Source: Bdellovibrionota bacterium
Lineage (GTDB): Bacteria; Bdellovibrionota; Bdellovibrionia; Bdellovibrionales; Bdellovibrionaceae
Assembly: GCA_963170155.1 (NCBI GenBank)
Contig: CAUJGP010000003.1
Coordinates: forward strand, 1-64,000
DNA: 64,000 nucleotides
Direction of reading: 5' to 3'
Of this stretch, positions 45,094 through 54,852 are shown piece by piece. Numbering within the stretch: the first letter of the stretch is position 1; each line of letters opens with the position of its first letter. A model generated the notes under the pieces. That model did not search any database. It had not been told where the DNA came from and saw only the letters and a list, made by a program, of their open reading frames with translations. A program made the translations under genes and the position numbers.

Positions 45094-45858
45094 ATGCAGG
45101 CATATTTTATTTCTAGAAAAGGTTACCAAGAAGGCCCTCATTCTTTGGAACTCATTGAGGATAAAATAAAATCTGGTTATTTAGACGCTCAAGATTACAT
45201 ATACGACTCTAAATCAGGGGAATGGACTTGGCTTTCTCGATTTAGCTTAACGCAACCTTTTTTTGAAAAATCAGAAATAACAGAGCCAATTGATAATTCC
45301 AAATTTGAAGAAAATTGGTATTTATTGAAGGATCAAAACCAGTTAGGTCCTTATAGCTATCAAGAGATTATTTCTATGCTTTTGGAAAAGAAGGCTTTTG
45401 AGTACGACTATGTATGGACAGCGGGTATGGATGCTTGGCAAAGGGTTTCTGAATGTGCCCATTTTGAAGAAGATAAGTTGAAAAAACATTTAGCAAATAA
45501 TAAGAATATAGAGCCAACGCATTTTAGAAGACGAAGTGCTCGTTTTGACCATGTGACTTCTTTGGTTTTTCATAACAATAAAAAATTGTGGAATGGAAAA
45601 GCCTTTGAATTGAGTGCGAGTGGAGCCAGCGTACAGGTCGAGGGACAGGCTTTTAAAAAAGGAGAGCTGTTGTTGCTCCACTGTCGGCCTGCAAAAGAAG
45701 TTCCGGCCTTCAATGTTCAATGTGAAGTTATCAGTTGCCAAAAAGTGAAGTCAGAAAGTGGTTCGGGGTTGTACCGCTTAGGCTTGAGATTTGTTAAGAT
45801 TAATGTCGTTGCTCAGAAAGCCATTAATAAAATTGCGTATAATCAAGTGGCTTCATAA
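45094..45858 (+). CDS. Double GYF-like domain protein with PilZ domain
   Basis: Two GYF_2-like domains at residues about 2-55 (YFISRKGYQEGPHSLELI) and 73-120 (WYLLKDQNQLGPYSYQEI then VWTAGMDAW) precede a C-terminal PilZ domain (about 145-250). The PilZ arginine motif RRRSAR is present, but the D/N-x-S-x-x-G motif reads ELSASG, with Glu in place of Asp or Asn. c-di-GMP binding is therefore plausible but not assured. GAGGGG precedes the ATG. It is followed by a second PilZ gene, suggesting a pair. Confidence 0.8.
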   Translation: MQAYFISRKGYQEGPHSLELIEDKIKSGYLDAQDYIYDSKSGEWTWLSRFSLTQPFFEKSEITEPIDNSKFEENWYLLKDQNQLGPYSYQEIISMLLEKKAFEYDYVWTAGMDAWQRVSECAHFEEDKLKKHLANNKNIEPTHFRRRSARFDHVTSLVFHNNKKLWNGKAFELSASGASVQVEGQAFKKGELLLLHCRPAKEVPAFNVQCEVISCQKVKSESGSGLYRLGLRFVKINVVAQKAINKIAYNQVAS

Positions 45859-45925
45859 AAAACTGATTATCATTGTTAGAAATTAAAGGCTCTCCATTAA
45901 AAAAATTCAGAAGAGGAATAGGTTT

Positions 45926-46654
45926 GTGAGTAAAAAGAAAAAAGATATGGAGCTAATTCACTACTGGCTTTTTGTTGATTCAAGGACCAGGGTGGTCTCT
46001 CGTCGTTTATCACAGCAGGCAGCTGAAGATTTTATCGCAGGATTGAGAAATATGAATCTTGATCATTGGTGGGCTTGGAATCCGTTTTTTCGCGATTGGA
46101 TTCCCCTTCAAAATATTATTGATACTAAAAGGCCGAGAATCCGCATGTTGGTGCAATTACCGGAGTCCAACCTTTCACAGTTTGATCAAGATGAAAGAAC
46201 CGAGGCTTCAGAGCAAACTCAAATTCCAGAAGAATACTCTGAAGTGCGTAATTTTTTGCGAGAAGAGACCGTTGATAATTTTAGAGATTTTCATGGAGAT
46301 GATTTAACCATTTCTGGTGTCCCGAAACCTCCCTCTCTCGCATTTGGTATTGATCGAAGGGGTGCTCGTCGCCACGAAAAGCATATTGAGGTCTTAATAG
46401 CAGGAAAAGGTAAAAGTTTTCGTACGCAAACAATAAACGTGTCTTTAAGTGGTTTAATGCTGGAAAAACCTATTCCAATAGAAATGCAAGGTGGGTCTTT
46501 TGAGATTGTTTTTTATTTTCAAAGCAATAAAATCAAAAAACAAATGGTTTTTCAGGGAAAAGTCTCTGGGGATTTGAAAGACCGCAGACGCTTAGTCTTT
46601 GGAGAGCTTTCTCCTAACAATCACAAGTTATTAACCGAAATATTGGCCGCCTAA
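45926..46654 (+). CDS. PilZ-domain protein with N-terminal GYF-like region
   Basis: The N-terminal 60 residues (YWLFVDSRTRVVSRRLSQQA, WAWNPFFRDWIPL) are a diverged GYF-like domain, then an acidic linker (70-130) and a PilZ domain. The PilZ motifs are RRGARRHEKHIEV and NVSLSGLMLE, matching RxxxR and NxSxxG for c-di-GMP. GTG start behind AGAGGAA. It lies 67 bases after a paralogous protein; both probably act in one c-di-GMP response, possibly motility or surface behaviour (inferred). Confidence 0.8.
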   Translation: MSKKKKDMELIHYWLFVDSRTRVVSRRLSQQAAEDFIAGLRNMNLDHWWAWNPFFRDWIPLQNIIDTKRPRIRMLVQLPESNLSQFDQDERTEASEQTQIPEEYSEVRNFLREETVDNFRDFHGDDLTISGVPKPPSLAFGIDRRGARRHEKHIEVLIAGKGKSFRTQTINVSLSGLMLEKPIPIEMQGGSFEIVFYFQSNKIKKQMVFQGKVSGDLKDRRRLVFGELSPNNHKLLTEILAA

Positions 46655-46818
46655 ATTCATAGAGTTTAAAATATCTTAATCATGCAAGCCTAGGGTAGGG
46701 TGAATCGAATCAAATGAGCTGAAAATAAAGAATATTTATTAACGGCAGAGATCCTGCGTTAAAATCTGTCAACACATAAACCTTAACATGGTTTTTATTT
46801 TTTGTTAATCTGACCGCT

Positions 46819-47493
46819 ATGCATCCCATAGAATTAGTGAATGTTAAAAAAGATTATTTGTTAGGAAATGTGAGAGTGCCAGCCCTTAAGGGAGTGAGCT
46901 TTGCTATTGAACCCGGTGAATTTACCGTGATTGCAGGTCCTTCAGGAAGTGGAAAGACAACGGTACTTAACTTAATCGGTTGTGTTGACACCGCTACGGA
47001 AGGCGATGTGGTCATTGCAAGTAAGAAAACTTCAGATCTTAATGATCGAGAATTGACAAGTCTTCGACTCAATACATTGGGATTTATTTTTCAATCTTTT
47101 AATCTAATACCGGTGCTAGACGTTTACGACAATATCGAATTTCCACTTCTTCTTAAAAAAGATTTAACTCCTAAGCAGCGGAAAGAGAGAGTGGATTATT
47201 TTATAGAGCGTGTAGGGTTGAAGAATCACAGAAAGCATCGCCCCTCAGAGTTATCAGGAGGGCAGCGACAAAGGGTTGCGATTGCGCGAGCTCTGGTGAC
47301 TAAACCGCAAATTGTTCTCGCTGATGAACCTACGGCTAATTTGGATTCAAAAACAGGCCAGAGCATTATCGACTTAATGAAAGAAATCAATAGTATAGAT
47401 AAAACAACATTTATTTTCTCTACACATGATTATTCCATTATGAACCAAGCTCGCCGCATTATTCAGTTGCAGGACGGGATGATACTGAAATGA
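46819..47493 (+). CDS. ABC transporter ATP-binding protein (LolD/MacB type)
   Basis: A 224-residue ABC ATPase: Walker [10 protein letters not shown] (about 39-47), Q-loop [10 protein letters not shown], signature [15 protein letters not shown], Walker [13 protein letters not shown] and switch His in STHD. This subclass drives FtsX-like permeases (LolCDE, MacB). It is the first gene of a five-gene run with two permeases, a LolA-like protein and a barrel. Its stop overlaps the next ATG by four bases. Confidence 0.94.
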   Translation: MHPIELVNVKKDYLLGNVRVPALKGVSFAIEPGEFTVIAGPSGSGKTTVLNLIGCVDTATEGDVVIASKKTSDLNDRELTSLRLNTLGFIFQSFNLIPVLDVYDNIEFPLLLKKDLTPKQRKERVDYFIERVGLKNHRKHRPSELSGGQRQRVAIARALVTKPQIVLADEPTANLDSKTGQSIIDLMKEINSIDKTTFIFSTHDYSIMNQARRIIQLQDGMILK

Positions 47494-49562
47494 ACTGGAT
47501 TCTTTTCAAGTTGGCATTTCGAAATATCTTTCTTCATAAGATGAAGACGTTGATTGTGGGGAGTATTTTAATTTTTGGTTCATTTTTGGCAGTGATGGGA
47601 AATTCCATTGTGGATGCCATTGCTTCAGGGATGAAGAATTCCATTACTCAAAGCGTGACTGGAGATTTACAGATTTACTCTGAAAAGGCAAAAGAAGCCC
47701 TTTCTGTTTTTGGTAATATTGATGGATCTCCTTCAGATGTAGGGTACGTTCCTAATTTCGATAAAGTTAAAACAGCGCTTCTTAAGCATTCCAATATCCG
47801 TTCCATTATTCCAATGGGGGGAAATTTTGCATTGATGAACCCTGGAAATTTTATTGATATCCAGGTTGAAAAATTGAGAACATTATACAAAAAGAAAGCG
47901 CTTAAGGATCCTCAAGTGAGTTCCCTTGAAATCGAGAGTGCCAAACAACAGCTGCTTTTTCTTTTGAATGATTTAAATGAGGGAGTGAAACAAAATAGAG
48001 CAGAAGTGATTTTAGATACTCAAAGTGAGTTGGAATCAGCTCAAAGGGATTTGCAAATAGCCTTGGCTCCTTCTTTTTGGGAGGATTTCGATGACAACTT
48101 TGAAAGTAAATTAGAACTGATCGGAAATAAAGTAGCTCCTTTGGTTTTTGATGATTCGATGCTCTATTTTAATTATTTAGGGACGGATTTGGAGGCCTTT
48201 AAAAATAATTTTCCACAATTTGAGATTGTAAAGGGGCAATTCATTCCTGAGGGTGAGCGAGGCTTTCTTATCCATGATTATGTTTATGAAACGATGGTGA
48301 AAAACAGAATCGCTCGCCGAATGGATGAGATTAAAAAAGCGGTGGTAGAAGATCAACAAAAAATCTCAGAATCCAAAGAATTGCAGGAGTTGATTAAGGC
48401 AAATAAAGAACAAATTGCGGAACTTTACCTGACATTGGATTACTCTCACAAGCCAGTGCTCACTCAAAAGTTAAAAACCTACTTAAATAAAGAAGAAGAG
48501 GATCTCCGTCTTTTATTGGATCATTTCTTTGAAATCCAAGAAGAGAATTTTCTTTCAAGATATGACTTTTTTTACAAAGAAATGGCTCCTTATTTTCAAT
48601 TGTATAAGATCTCTATTGGCGATGTCATTCCCCTTACGGCTATGACTAAGGTTGGAAACTCTTCGGCCATTAACGTCAAGGTTTGGGGGACTTTTCATTT
48701 TAAAAGTTTTGAAAATTCTCCCTTGGCGGGAAGTTTTTCATTGATTGATTTGAATTCTTTTCGAGATCTTTATGGATTTTTAACGGAATCCCGTCGTAAA
48801 CAAAATCAAGAGATTGCCAGTGAAATGGGTGTTCTGGATTTGAGTAAAGATGATCTCGAGGCGATTTTTGGCGATGATAAAAAAGCGGAAGAATTGTCCG
48901 AGGCTCAGCAGGCTCAGGTTTCGCAGGAGAAGATTGCTGAGAATTACACCGATGCTCCAGTTGTGGAAAAAAATGAGGCTTTCATCAATGCGGCTCTTTT
49001 TTTGAAAGATTCAAGCCAAATGGAAGACAGTATTGCCGCGATTCAAGAAATCAATAAGCAAGAAAATTTAGGGATTAAAGTTGTGGATTGGCGAAGTGCT
49101 AGTGGAATGGTTGGTCAAATGACGATCGCTTTACGGATCATTTTATTCGGCTTTGTGTTAATTCTTTTTATGATTGCGGCTCTGATGATTATGAATTCTT
49201 TGCTCATGGCGACGATGGAGCGTCAACAAGAGATCGGAACGATGAGGGCGATTGGTGCACCCAAGGGGTTTTTGTATAAAATTTATTTAATAGAGACAGC
49301 GGTTACAAGCATTTTGTTTTCTTTTATTGGGACAGTGTTGGCATTAGCCGTGATTTACACTGTAGGTCGTGATGGTATTCCTGCCCAGGGAGATGTGGCG
49401 AAATTTTTCTTTTCAGGCCCTCGGTTGCATTTCTATCCGCAGTGGGGGCAAATATTGGTGGTATTTATTATCATTCTTTTTATTTCATTTATTGCGACAC
49501 AATATCCCGCTTGGAGAGCTATGAAAATATCTCCCTTAAGAGCGATGCAGAATAGAGACTAA
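47490..49562 (+). CDS. FtsX/LolC-like ABC permease with large periplasmic domain
   Basis: A 690-residue permease with one membrane helix near residues 17-38 and three near the C-terminus (about 545-570, 595-617, 645-667). A very large extracytoplasmic region (40-540) with long helical, charged stretches (for example 115-175 and 270-350) lies between. The [14 protein letters not shown]-like block after the second helix is typical of FtsX domains. It is larger than LolC/LolE (about 400 residues). It overlaps the ATPase gene by four bases and is followed after 4 bases by the second permease. Confidence 0.9.
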   Translation: MNWILFKLAFRNIFLHKMKTLIVGSILIFGSFLAVMGNSIVDAIASGMKNSITQSVTGDLQIYSEKAKEALSVFGNIDGSPSDVGYVPNFDKVKTALLKHSNIRSIIPMGGNFALMNPGNFIDIQVEKLRTLYKKKALKDPQVSSLEIESAKQQLLFLLNDLNEGVKQNRAEVILDTQSELESAQRDLQIALAPSFWEDFDDNFESKLELIGNKVAPLVFDDSMLYFNYLGTDLEAFKNNFPQFEIVKGQFIPEGERGFLIHDYVYETMVKNRIARRMDEIKKAVVEDQQKISESKELQELIKANKEQIAELYLTLDYSHKPVLTQKLKTYLNKEEEDLRLLLDHFFEIQEENFLSRYDFFYKEMAPYFQLYKISIGDVIPLTAMTKVGNSSAINVKVWGTFHFKSFENSPLAGSFSLIDLNSFRDLYGFLTESRRKQNQEIASEMGVLDLSKDDLEAIFGDDKKAEELSEAQQAQVSQEKIAENYTDAPVVEKNEAFINAALFLKDSSQMEDSIAAIQEINKQENLGIKVVDWRSASGMVGQMTIALRIILFGFVLILFMIAALMIMNSLLMATMERQQEIGTMRAIGAPKGFLYKIYLIETAVTSILFSFIGTVLALAVIYTVGRDGIPAQGDVAKFFFSGPRLHFYPQWGQILVVFIIILFISFIATQYPAWRAMKISPLRAMQNRD

Positions 49563-49566
49563 GATT

Positions 49567-50961
49567 ATGTATATTTTTACTCTCATTGCTTTTCGAAATC
49601 TTTTTAAAAATAAATCAAGAACTCTTATTTTAGGAGGGGTGGTTGCGGGCATTGCACTTGTAATGACGGTTTTGCTTTCATTGATTCAAGGGATTCAATC
49701 CACAATGATTCACAACGGAACAGCATTGATGTCTGGACATGTTAATATTGCTGGTTTTTATAAAATTTCATCCAGTTCATCATCGCCGACAGTGACGGCT
49801 TTTAAGGAGCTTCTTGAGATTGCCAAGACAGAAGTTCCGGAAGCTGAGTTGATTGTGGATCGAGTGAAAGCCTATGGGAGAGTAATTTCCGAAATGGATT
49901 CTATTCAGGTTCCTATGTGGGGCGTGAATTTCGATCAAGAAGAAAAAAACTTGAGACGCTTAGAATTGGCACCTATCAAAGAATATTGGGATGAAAGTTT
50001 TTGGCGGCAGGAGAAGGCTGATGCAACTTCAGAAACTTCGCTCAAAAACGGTGAAAGGATCGAAGGACGTTGGGATGATCTTAATTCTAGAGGGACTTTG
50101 GTGCTTTTTGCTTCTCAGGCAAGAAAATTAAAAGTGCGCGTGGGTGATATGGTGACACTTTCTATGCCGACGTACCGTAACATTAGCAACACAATGGATG
50201 TGCGAGTGGTGGCTGTCTTGAGAGACTTGGGACTTATGTCGCAATTTAGCTTGTTTCTTCATGCTGATGATGCTCGTGAAATTTATCAGATCAAGAAAGA
50301 AACCACGGGGCAAATTATGCTTTTTTTGAAGGATATAAAGAGTGTCCCTCTGGTTGAAGAACGGCTGCGAAAAATCTTAGCTCAAAAAGGTTATGTGATG
50401 ATGGAGAAAGAAGCTAAACCTTTTTTCTTAAAGATGGAGCGAGTTTCAGGAGAGTCTTGGACAGGACAAAAAATTGATATCACCACATGGGAAGATGAAA
50501 CCTCTTTTTTAAAATGGGTGGTTCAGTTGCTTTCCAGTATGAGCTCCATTTTGATTCTGGTGCTCTTAATGATTGTGGTGCTCGGATTGATGAATACTTT
50601 GTGGATGTCGATTCGCGAGAGGACTTCAGAGATCGGAACATTGCGGGCCATCGGTTTACAGAGACGACAGGTATTTCTCTTGTTTTTATTAGAGTCTTTC
50701 TTTCTTATTTTTGGAGGGACGTTAATTGGAGCTTTGTTGGGATTCAGTCTTGTTGAGTTGCTTAATTCCTTTCAAATTCCATTGACTATTGAAACTTTAA
50801 AAGTATTTTTGATGTCGAATACCCTATCTTTTGAAATAGGTTGGGTGCAAATTTTCCAGGTTTTTATAATAATGCTGACTTTTTTACTTATAGGGGCTTT
50901 ATTTCCAATATGGCAGGCCACTCGACTAAAACCAGTGTCAGCCATTCAAAATGTGAATTGA
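49567..50961 (+). CDS. FtsX/LolE-like ABC permease
   Basis: A 464-residue permease with an N-terminal helix (about 16-38), an extracytoplasmic domain (40-310) and three C-terminal helices (about 320-345, 370-395, 430-452). SEIGTLRAIGLQRRQVFLL is the FtsX-domain loop. With the 690-residue permease it would form a heterodimer over the shared ATPase. The cargo is unknown; neighbours suggest lipoproteins or lipids. Confidence 0.9.
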   Translation: MYIFTLIAFRNLFKNKSRTLILGGVVAGIALVMTVLLSLIQGIQSTMIHNGTALMSGHVNIAGFYKISSSSSSPTVTAFKELLEIAKTEVPEAELIVDRVKAYGRVISEMDSIQVPMWGVNFDQEEKNLRRLELAPIKEYWDESFWRQEKADATSETSLKNGERIEGRWDDLNSRGTLVLFASQARKLKVRVGDMVTLSMPTYRNISNTMDVRVVAVLRDLGLMSQFSLFLHADDAREIYQIKKETTGQIMLFLKDIKSVPLVEERLRKILAQKGYVMMEKEAKPFFLKMERVSGESWTGQKIDITTWEDETSFLKWVVQLLSSMSSILILVLLMIVVLGLMNTLWMSIRERTSEIGTLRAIGLQRRQVFLLFLLESFFLIFGGTLIGALLGFSLVELLNSFQIPLTIETLKVFLMSNTLSFEIGWVQIFQVFIIMLTFLLIGALFPIWQATRLKPVSAIQNVN

Positions 50962-50978
50962 TTCAATTCCCTAAAAAA

Positions 50979-51007
50979 ATGCCAATCGATAATTTTAATA
51001 TTGGCAT
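50979..51007 (+). repeat. Hairpin upstream of the LolA-like gene
   Basis: Perfect 8-base arms ATGCCAAT and ATTGGCAT with a 13-base loop end two bases before the GAGGTG binding site. It may adjust translation or protect the downstream transcript. Confidence 0.45.
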
Positions 51008-51021
51008 TGAGAGGTGCTGAT

Positions 51022-51867
51022 ATGCGAGAGTCTCAACGAATAAACTTTTTTAAGTTTAAATTAAAAATAGCTTTATGTGTAATTTGTTGGCTGGGGTTTG
51101 GAGCTGCTTTTGCTCAAAAAGAGTCTGTTAAAGCGAATGAAAAAAAAGAAGCTGATTTCACTCCAGCCAAAGCACTGGAACTCGTTAAAGAGCTTGATGA
51201 GCGACAAAGAAGCTCAGGAGATTACAAGGCTACCGCTTTTATCAAAGAAACTGAAAAAAATAAGGCACCGAAGCTTTTTCAAACCACTATTTATCGCCGC
51301 GATGGTTTAGATAAGTTTGTGATGGTTTTCAACAAGCCAAAAGAGGATTCTGGCAAAGCCTATCTGAAAATTGATAAGAATCTTTGGAATTTCGAGCCTG
51401 GGACAGGAAAATGGGAACGACGGACCGAAAGGGAAAAAATTGGAGGAACTAACTCAAGACGCAGCGATTTTGATGAATCACGGCTCACTGATGAGTATAC
51501 AGCCATTCCTGAGTCTATGGGTTCTTTGGGAAAGTTTACCACCTACATTGTTAAGCTAGCAGCTAAAGAGGGCGTGGATGTCTCTTATCCCGTTTTGAAG
51601 CTATGGATTGACAAAGGGGATGGGAACGTTTTGAAAAGAGAAGAATACGCACTGAGCGGTAAATTGATGCGCACAATTTTTTATCCTCGGTGGCAAAAAA
51701 TTTTTAGTGATTCTAAAAAATCTAATGTTTATGTTCCAGAAGAAATTCGTGTTTTTGATGAGCTAGAAAAAGGAAATTCCACCATTATCGCCCTGAAGGA
51801 TGTAGACCTTAAGAAACTGGAGGATAATATTTTTACAAAAGCATGGGTGGAATCTAAATCTCGATAA
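51022..51867 (+). CDS. LolA-like periplasmic outer membrane lipoprotein-sorting protein
   Basis: Signal peptide (IALCVICWLGFGAAFA) then a domain of the family annotated outer membrane lipoprotein-sorting protein. Visible pieces are KATAFIKETEKNKAP, YRRDGLDKFVMVFNKP, GKAYLKIDKNLWNFEPGTGK and LKRITIFYPRW-like strands building a half-barrel that carries lipid. GAGGTG supports the ATG at 51022 over that at 51001. It would shuttle cargo from the adjacent FtsX-type ABC permeases to the outer membrane. Confidence 0.87.
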   Translation: MRESQRINFFKFKLKIALCVICWLGFGAAFAQKESVKANEKKEADFTPAKALELVKELDERQRSSGDYKATAFIKETEKNKAPKLFQTTIYRRDGLDKFVMVFNKPKEDSGKAYLKIDKNLWNFEPGTGKWERRTEREKIGGTNSRRSDFDESRLTDEYTAIPESMGSLGKFTTYIVKLAAKEGVDVSYPVLKLWIDKGDGNVLKREEYALSGKLMRTIFYPRWQKIFSDSKKSNVYVPEEIRVFDELEKGNSTIIALKDVDLKKLEDNIFTKAWVESKSR

Positions 51868-51899
51868 ATGAGCATAATGAGATAGGAGGAGTTGTTCTG

Positions 51900-53138
51900 A
51901 TGTTTAAAGGTTTATTCGTTTTATTTTTTTTAATGACCCCTTCTCTCTACTCCGCCACCGGAGATGATTTCCCTTTTGATGCTCAGGAATCAAGTGCTGA
52001 TCAAATTGAAAAAGGTCTTTCTCAAGAAGGCGGTTTGAGCGAAAGCGAAAAAACGATCCAGGAGAACGAAAAGACGGAATGGGGCGGCTCCTTAAGAAGT
52101 GATCTTATGTTTTATCAATTTGATCATACAATACGAGATGATTATATTTACTCTCCTTTTGTGACATCGTTATTTTTGGATCATAAATGGTCTGACCATC
52201 TTCGATTTTTTTTTAGAGGGCAGGGAACTTATCATCTCGTCAAAGACCCCATTGAGAATGAGTTGAACTCATCGGCTGAAGAAAACAAAGATGTGGAGAC
52301 TCAACTGGATGAATTGAAAGTACAATTTCTTGCATTCAAGAATCTTTTTGTCAGCTTAGGAGTTCAAAAATTAAAATGGGGAGCCGGTCGTTTTTGGAAT
52401 CCTTCGGATTTTCTCAATCAAGAAGTAAAAAATTTGGTGGAAAAAGAAGACCGCCGAGCTGGATTACGCTTAGCAAAGTTTCATTTACCGGTGAATGAAT
52501 CTAATTTCTACTATATTACTCATTTTAGCCCTTCTCATGAGCAGGATTGGACGGGACATGCTCTGCGCTATGAAGTTCCAATCCCGAGTTCGATAACACC
52601 GGGAGAGATCAGTTTAACCTATTACGGTAGAAAAAATCAGGAAGGACGTGGCGCGGGAGATATCAGTTTTGCCCTGGGGCCCATCGATGTTTATTTTGAA
52701 GGAGCTTTTGCTCAGTCTAAAGAAATGAATTCTTTTGTTGCTGGTGTAAATTATGAGTGGCAATACTCCGATCAGGACTTTTTAGTTTTTAATTTAGAAT
52801 CATTTTCCAACCCAGGGGGAGTCTCAAGCCCAGATGATTATCTAGGAAAGATTATGAATGAGCAGTTCATTCCTTTTCATGTGGCTCAAAGATATCTTGC
52901 CGGCTCTCTTTATTTTCCAAAACCATGGCATCTCACACATACGGATTTCAGCATTATGTTGATTCATAATCAAGTCGATCATGGTCACTACCTCCGATGG
53001 GGAGCACTCTGGTACGGTTATAAAAAATTTACTGTTTCTTTTTTTGCCGGAACTCGTTTTGGTGGGTCTCAGAACAGTGAATTCCGTCTTGGTGGGCTTA
53101 ACCACGATTATTTAGCCAGAGCTGAATATCAATTTTAG
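51900..53138 (+). CDS. Outer-membrane beta-barrel protein of the ABC export cluster
   Basis: Signal peptide (residues 1-18), an acidic linker (20-60) and a predicted barrel of many amphipathic strands ending in YLARAEYQF, with a terminal Phe recognised by the BAM machinery. GVQKLKWGAGRFWNPSDFLN resembles conserved pieces of barrels found next to LolA-like proteins. Translation starts behind AGGAGG. The likely job is the outer-membrane step of the export system. Exact family not assigned. Confidence 0.8.
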   Translation: MFKGLFVLFFLMTPSLYSATGDDFPFDAQESSADQIEKGLSQEGGLSESEKTIQENEKTEWGGSLRSDLMFYQFDHTIRDDYIYSPFVTSLFLDHKWSDHLRFFFRGQGTYHLVKDPIENELNSSAEENKDVETQLDELKVQFLAFKNLFVSLGVQKLKWGAGRFWNPSDFLNQEVKNLVEKEDRRAGLRLAKFHLPVNESNFYYITHFSPSHEQDWTGHALRYEVPIPSSITPGEISLTYYGRKNQEGRGAGDISFALGPIDVYFEGAFAQSKEMNSFVAGVNYEWQYSDQDFLVFNLESFSNPGGVSSPDDYLGKIMNEQFIPFHVAQRYLAGSLYFPKPWHLTHTDFSIMLIHNQVDHGHYLRWGALWYGYKKFTVSFFAGTRFGGSQNSEFRLGGLNHDYLARAEYQF

Positions 53139-53323
53139 TTTTGAGTGAATTGATTTTATTTAGAAACAATTTTTGATTGCACGGCTTTGATCAAGCCAGC
53201 CTCTACTTTTGATCCTCGAGGTTCTCGAGAGGGTCTGGACTTCAGCTTTCAAGTGTATTTCCGATATAAAAGCGAGTTTTTAATTATTAAAATAATGAAT
53301 TATTAATACAAGGGGTGCGGCTC

Positions 53324-54718
53324 ATGAAGAATGAATTATCTCATCAAGATTCACAAAGAGTTGCGATGATGGCAAAAGAGTTGTTGAGCTCAGATAATGA
53401 AAAATTGGCAATATCGACGGATCGATTTTTTAGCTTTTTACTGGTCGGCCAGTGGCTTCTTGCGGTTATTTTATCTTATACCTTGACCCCAAAAACTTAT
53501 TTAGGCGCAGGAGGACAATCCTTTGTATGGATGGCTATGTTAGCCGGGGGTATTTTCGCTGGTATTCCTTTTTTATTCCATATTTTGAAACCTGGTGCTG
53601 GGGTTAATCGATTTATTAATGTCATTGCTCAATCCTTATTTTCTATTTTACTCATTCATTTATCAGGGGGAAGGATTGAAGCTCATTTTCATGTTTTCGC
53701 CTCATTGGTGTTATTTTCTTTTTATGCCGACCGCCGTGTGATTTTTTTAGGAACTGGTTTGGCGATATTAGATCATTTTGTCAGGGGTGTTTGGTTTCCT
53801 GAATCTATCTTTGGAGCTGCTGATGTAACAGGTTTTCGTTGGGTAGAGCATGTTGGTTGGTTAGCTTTTGCCTCTATCATTCTTTTTGTCTCTTGCTCAC
53901 GGGCTCGTTTTCAAATGATCAATGCTGCCTTTGCGAGGGCGGAATATTTCTTTCAAAGAGAAATTATGGAGGGTCAAAGTGAAAAATCAAATCGTGCTTC
54001 GGATAAAGACACTAATATTGGGCACAACTTCAAAGAACATTTAGAGAATATTTCAGCAGCATTATCAGAAATTGCAGGAATGGTTGAGGCTAACGTGAGA
54101 AGTGCAGAAAATGTGAATAGTGTGGCGGGTGAGGTGCATGGAGTGAGCGAATCAACAAGACATGTGATGGAGGAGTTGACCTCTGCTATGCAAAACATAT
54201 TGGAATCGAATGAAAGAATTGAAAAATTAGTAAAAATTATCGAACAGGTCGCCGAAAAAACAGAAGTTATTGATGATATCGTTTTTAAAACTCAGTTGCT
54301 TTCCTTTAATGCTTCCGTTGAAGCTGAACGAGCCGGTGAACATGGAAGAGGATTTGCCGTGGTAGCACAAGAGGTTGGAAATTTAGCTCAAATGAGTGGT
54401 GTTGCGGCGACAGAAATCGCATCGATTGTTAAAAATAGCATTCGGGAAGCGGAGCAAGTGGCCTCAGAAAATAAATCAAGGGTTGAGAAGGGGGGAGATC
54501 TCGTGACTCAGACTCGTGATAAAACATCAGGTGTTTTGAATCGTATTACTGAAATCCTCCATGCCACGGACCAAATTGTTGCAGCGAGCAAGGAGCAAAG
54601 CCAAGGGATTTCTGAAATTACAAAAAGTGTTAATATGTTGAGCCAATCTCATAGTGAATCTGGTGATAGTGATTTTAGTATAAAACATAGCTCCTCTCCT
54701 TTTTTGAAAGTGTCTTAG
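53324..54718 (+). CDS. Methyl-accepting chemotaxis protein with polytopic membrane sensor
   Basis: The N-terminal half has six membrane segments with histidines in conserved-looking contexts: [25 protein letters not shown] and WVEHVGW (His121, His123, His151, His176). The C-terminal half is an MCP signalling domain with tip [39 protein letters not shown]. No HAMP domain and no large periplasmic loop are visible, so sensing is probably intramembrane, perhaps of haem or metal (inferred from the His). AAGGGGTG supports the ATG at 53324. A terminator follows. Confidence 0.9.
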   Translation: MKNELSHQDSQRVAMMAKELLSSDNEKLAISTDRFFSFLLVGQWLLAVILSYTLTPKTYLGAGGQSFVWMAMLAGGIFAGIPFLFHILKPGAGVNRFINVIAQSLFSILLIHLSGGRIEAHFHVFASLVLFSFYADRRVIFLGTGLAILDHFVRGVWFPESIFGAADVTGFRWVEHVGWLAFASIILFVSCSRARFQMINAAFARAEYFFQREIMEGQSEKSNRASDKDTNIGHNFKEHLENISAALSEIAGMVEANVRSAENVNSVAGEVHGVSESTRHVMEELTSAMQNILESNERIEKLVKIIEQVAEKTEVIDDIVFKTQLLSFNASVEAERAGEHGRGFAVVAQEVGNLAQMSGVAATEIASIVKNSIREAEQVASENKSRVEKGGDLVTQTRDKTSGVLNRITEILHATDQIVAASKEQSQGISEITKSVNMLSQSHSESGDSDFSIKHSSSPFLKVS

Positions 54719-54766
54719 ATTATTAAAAATCTATTTTGAAATACGTTTTTCTATTTTATTTCCAAT

Positions 54767-54816
54767 GGAGCTGCATGCATTCTGCTTGATGGGATGAGGC
54801 AGCTTCATTTTATTTT
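54767..54816 (+). terminator. Rho-independent terminator after the chemoreceptor gene
   Basis: GGAGCTGC (54767-54774) pairs with GCAGCTTC (54799-54806) with one G-U pair and a 24-base loop, followed by ATTTTATTTTC. Confidence 0.55.
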
Positions 54817-54852
54817 CTTGCCTTCAATTTACCACTTCGAGACAATCTTCTC

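Noticed and set aside
53212-53234. CTCGAG-GTT-CTCGAG dyad as a terminator after the barrel gene
   Set aside because: Short stem and no T-run downstream; it could equally be chance or a small operator.
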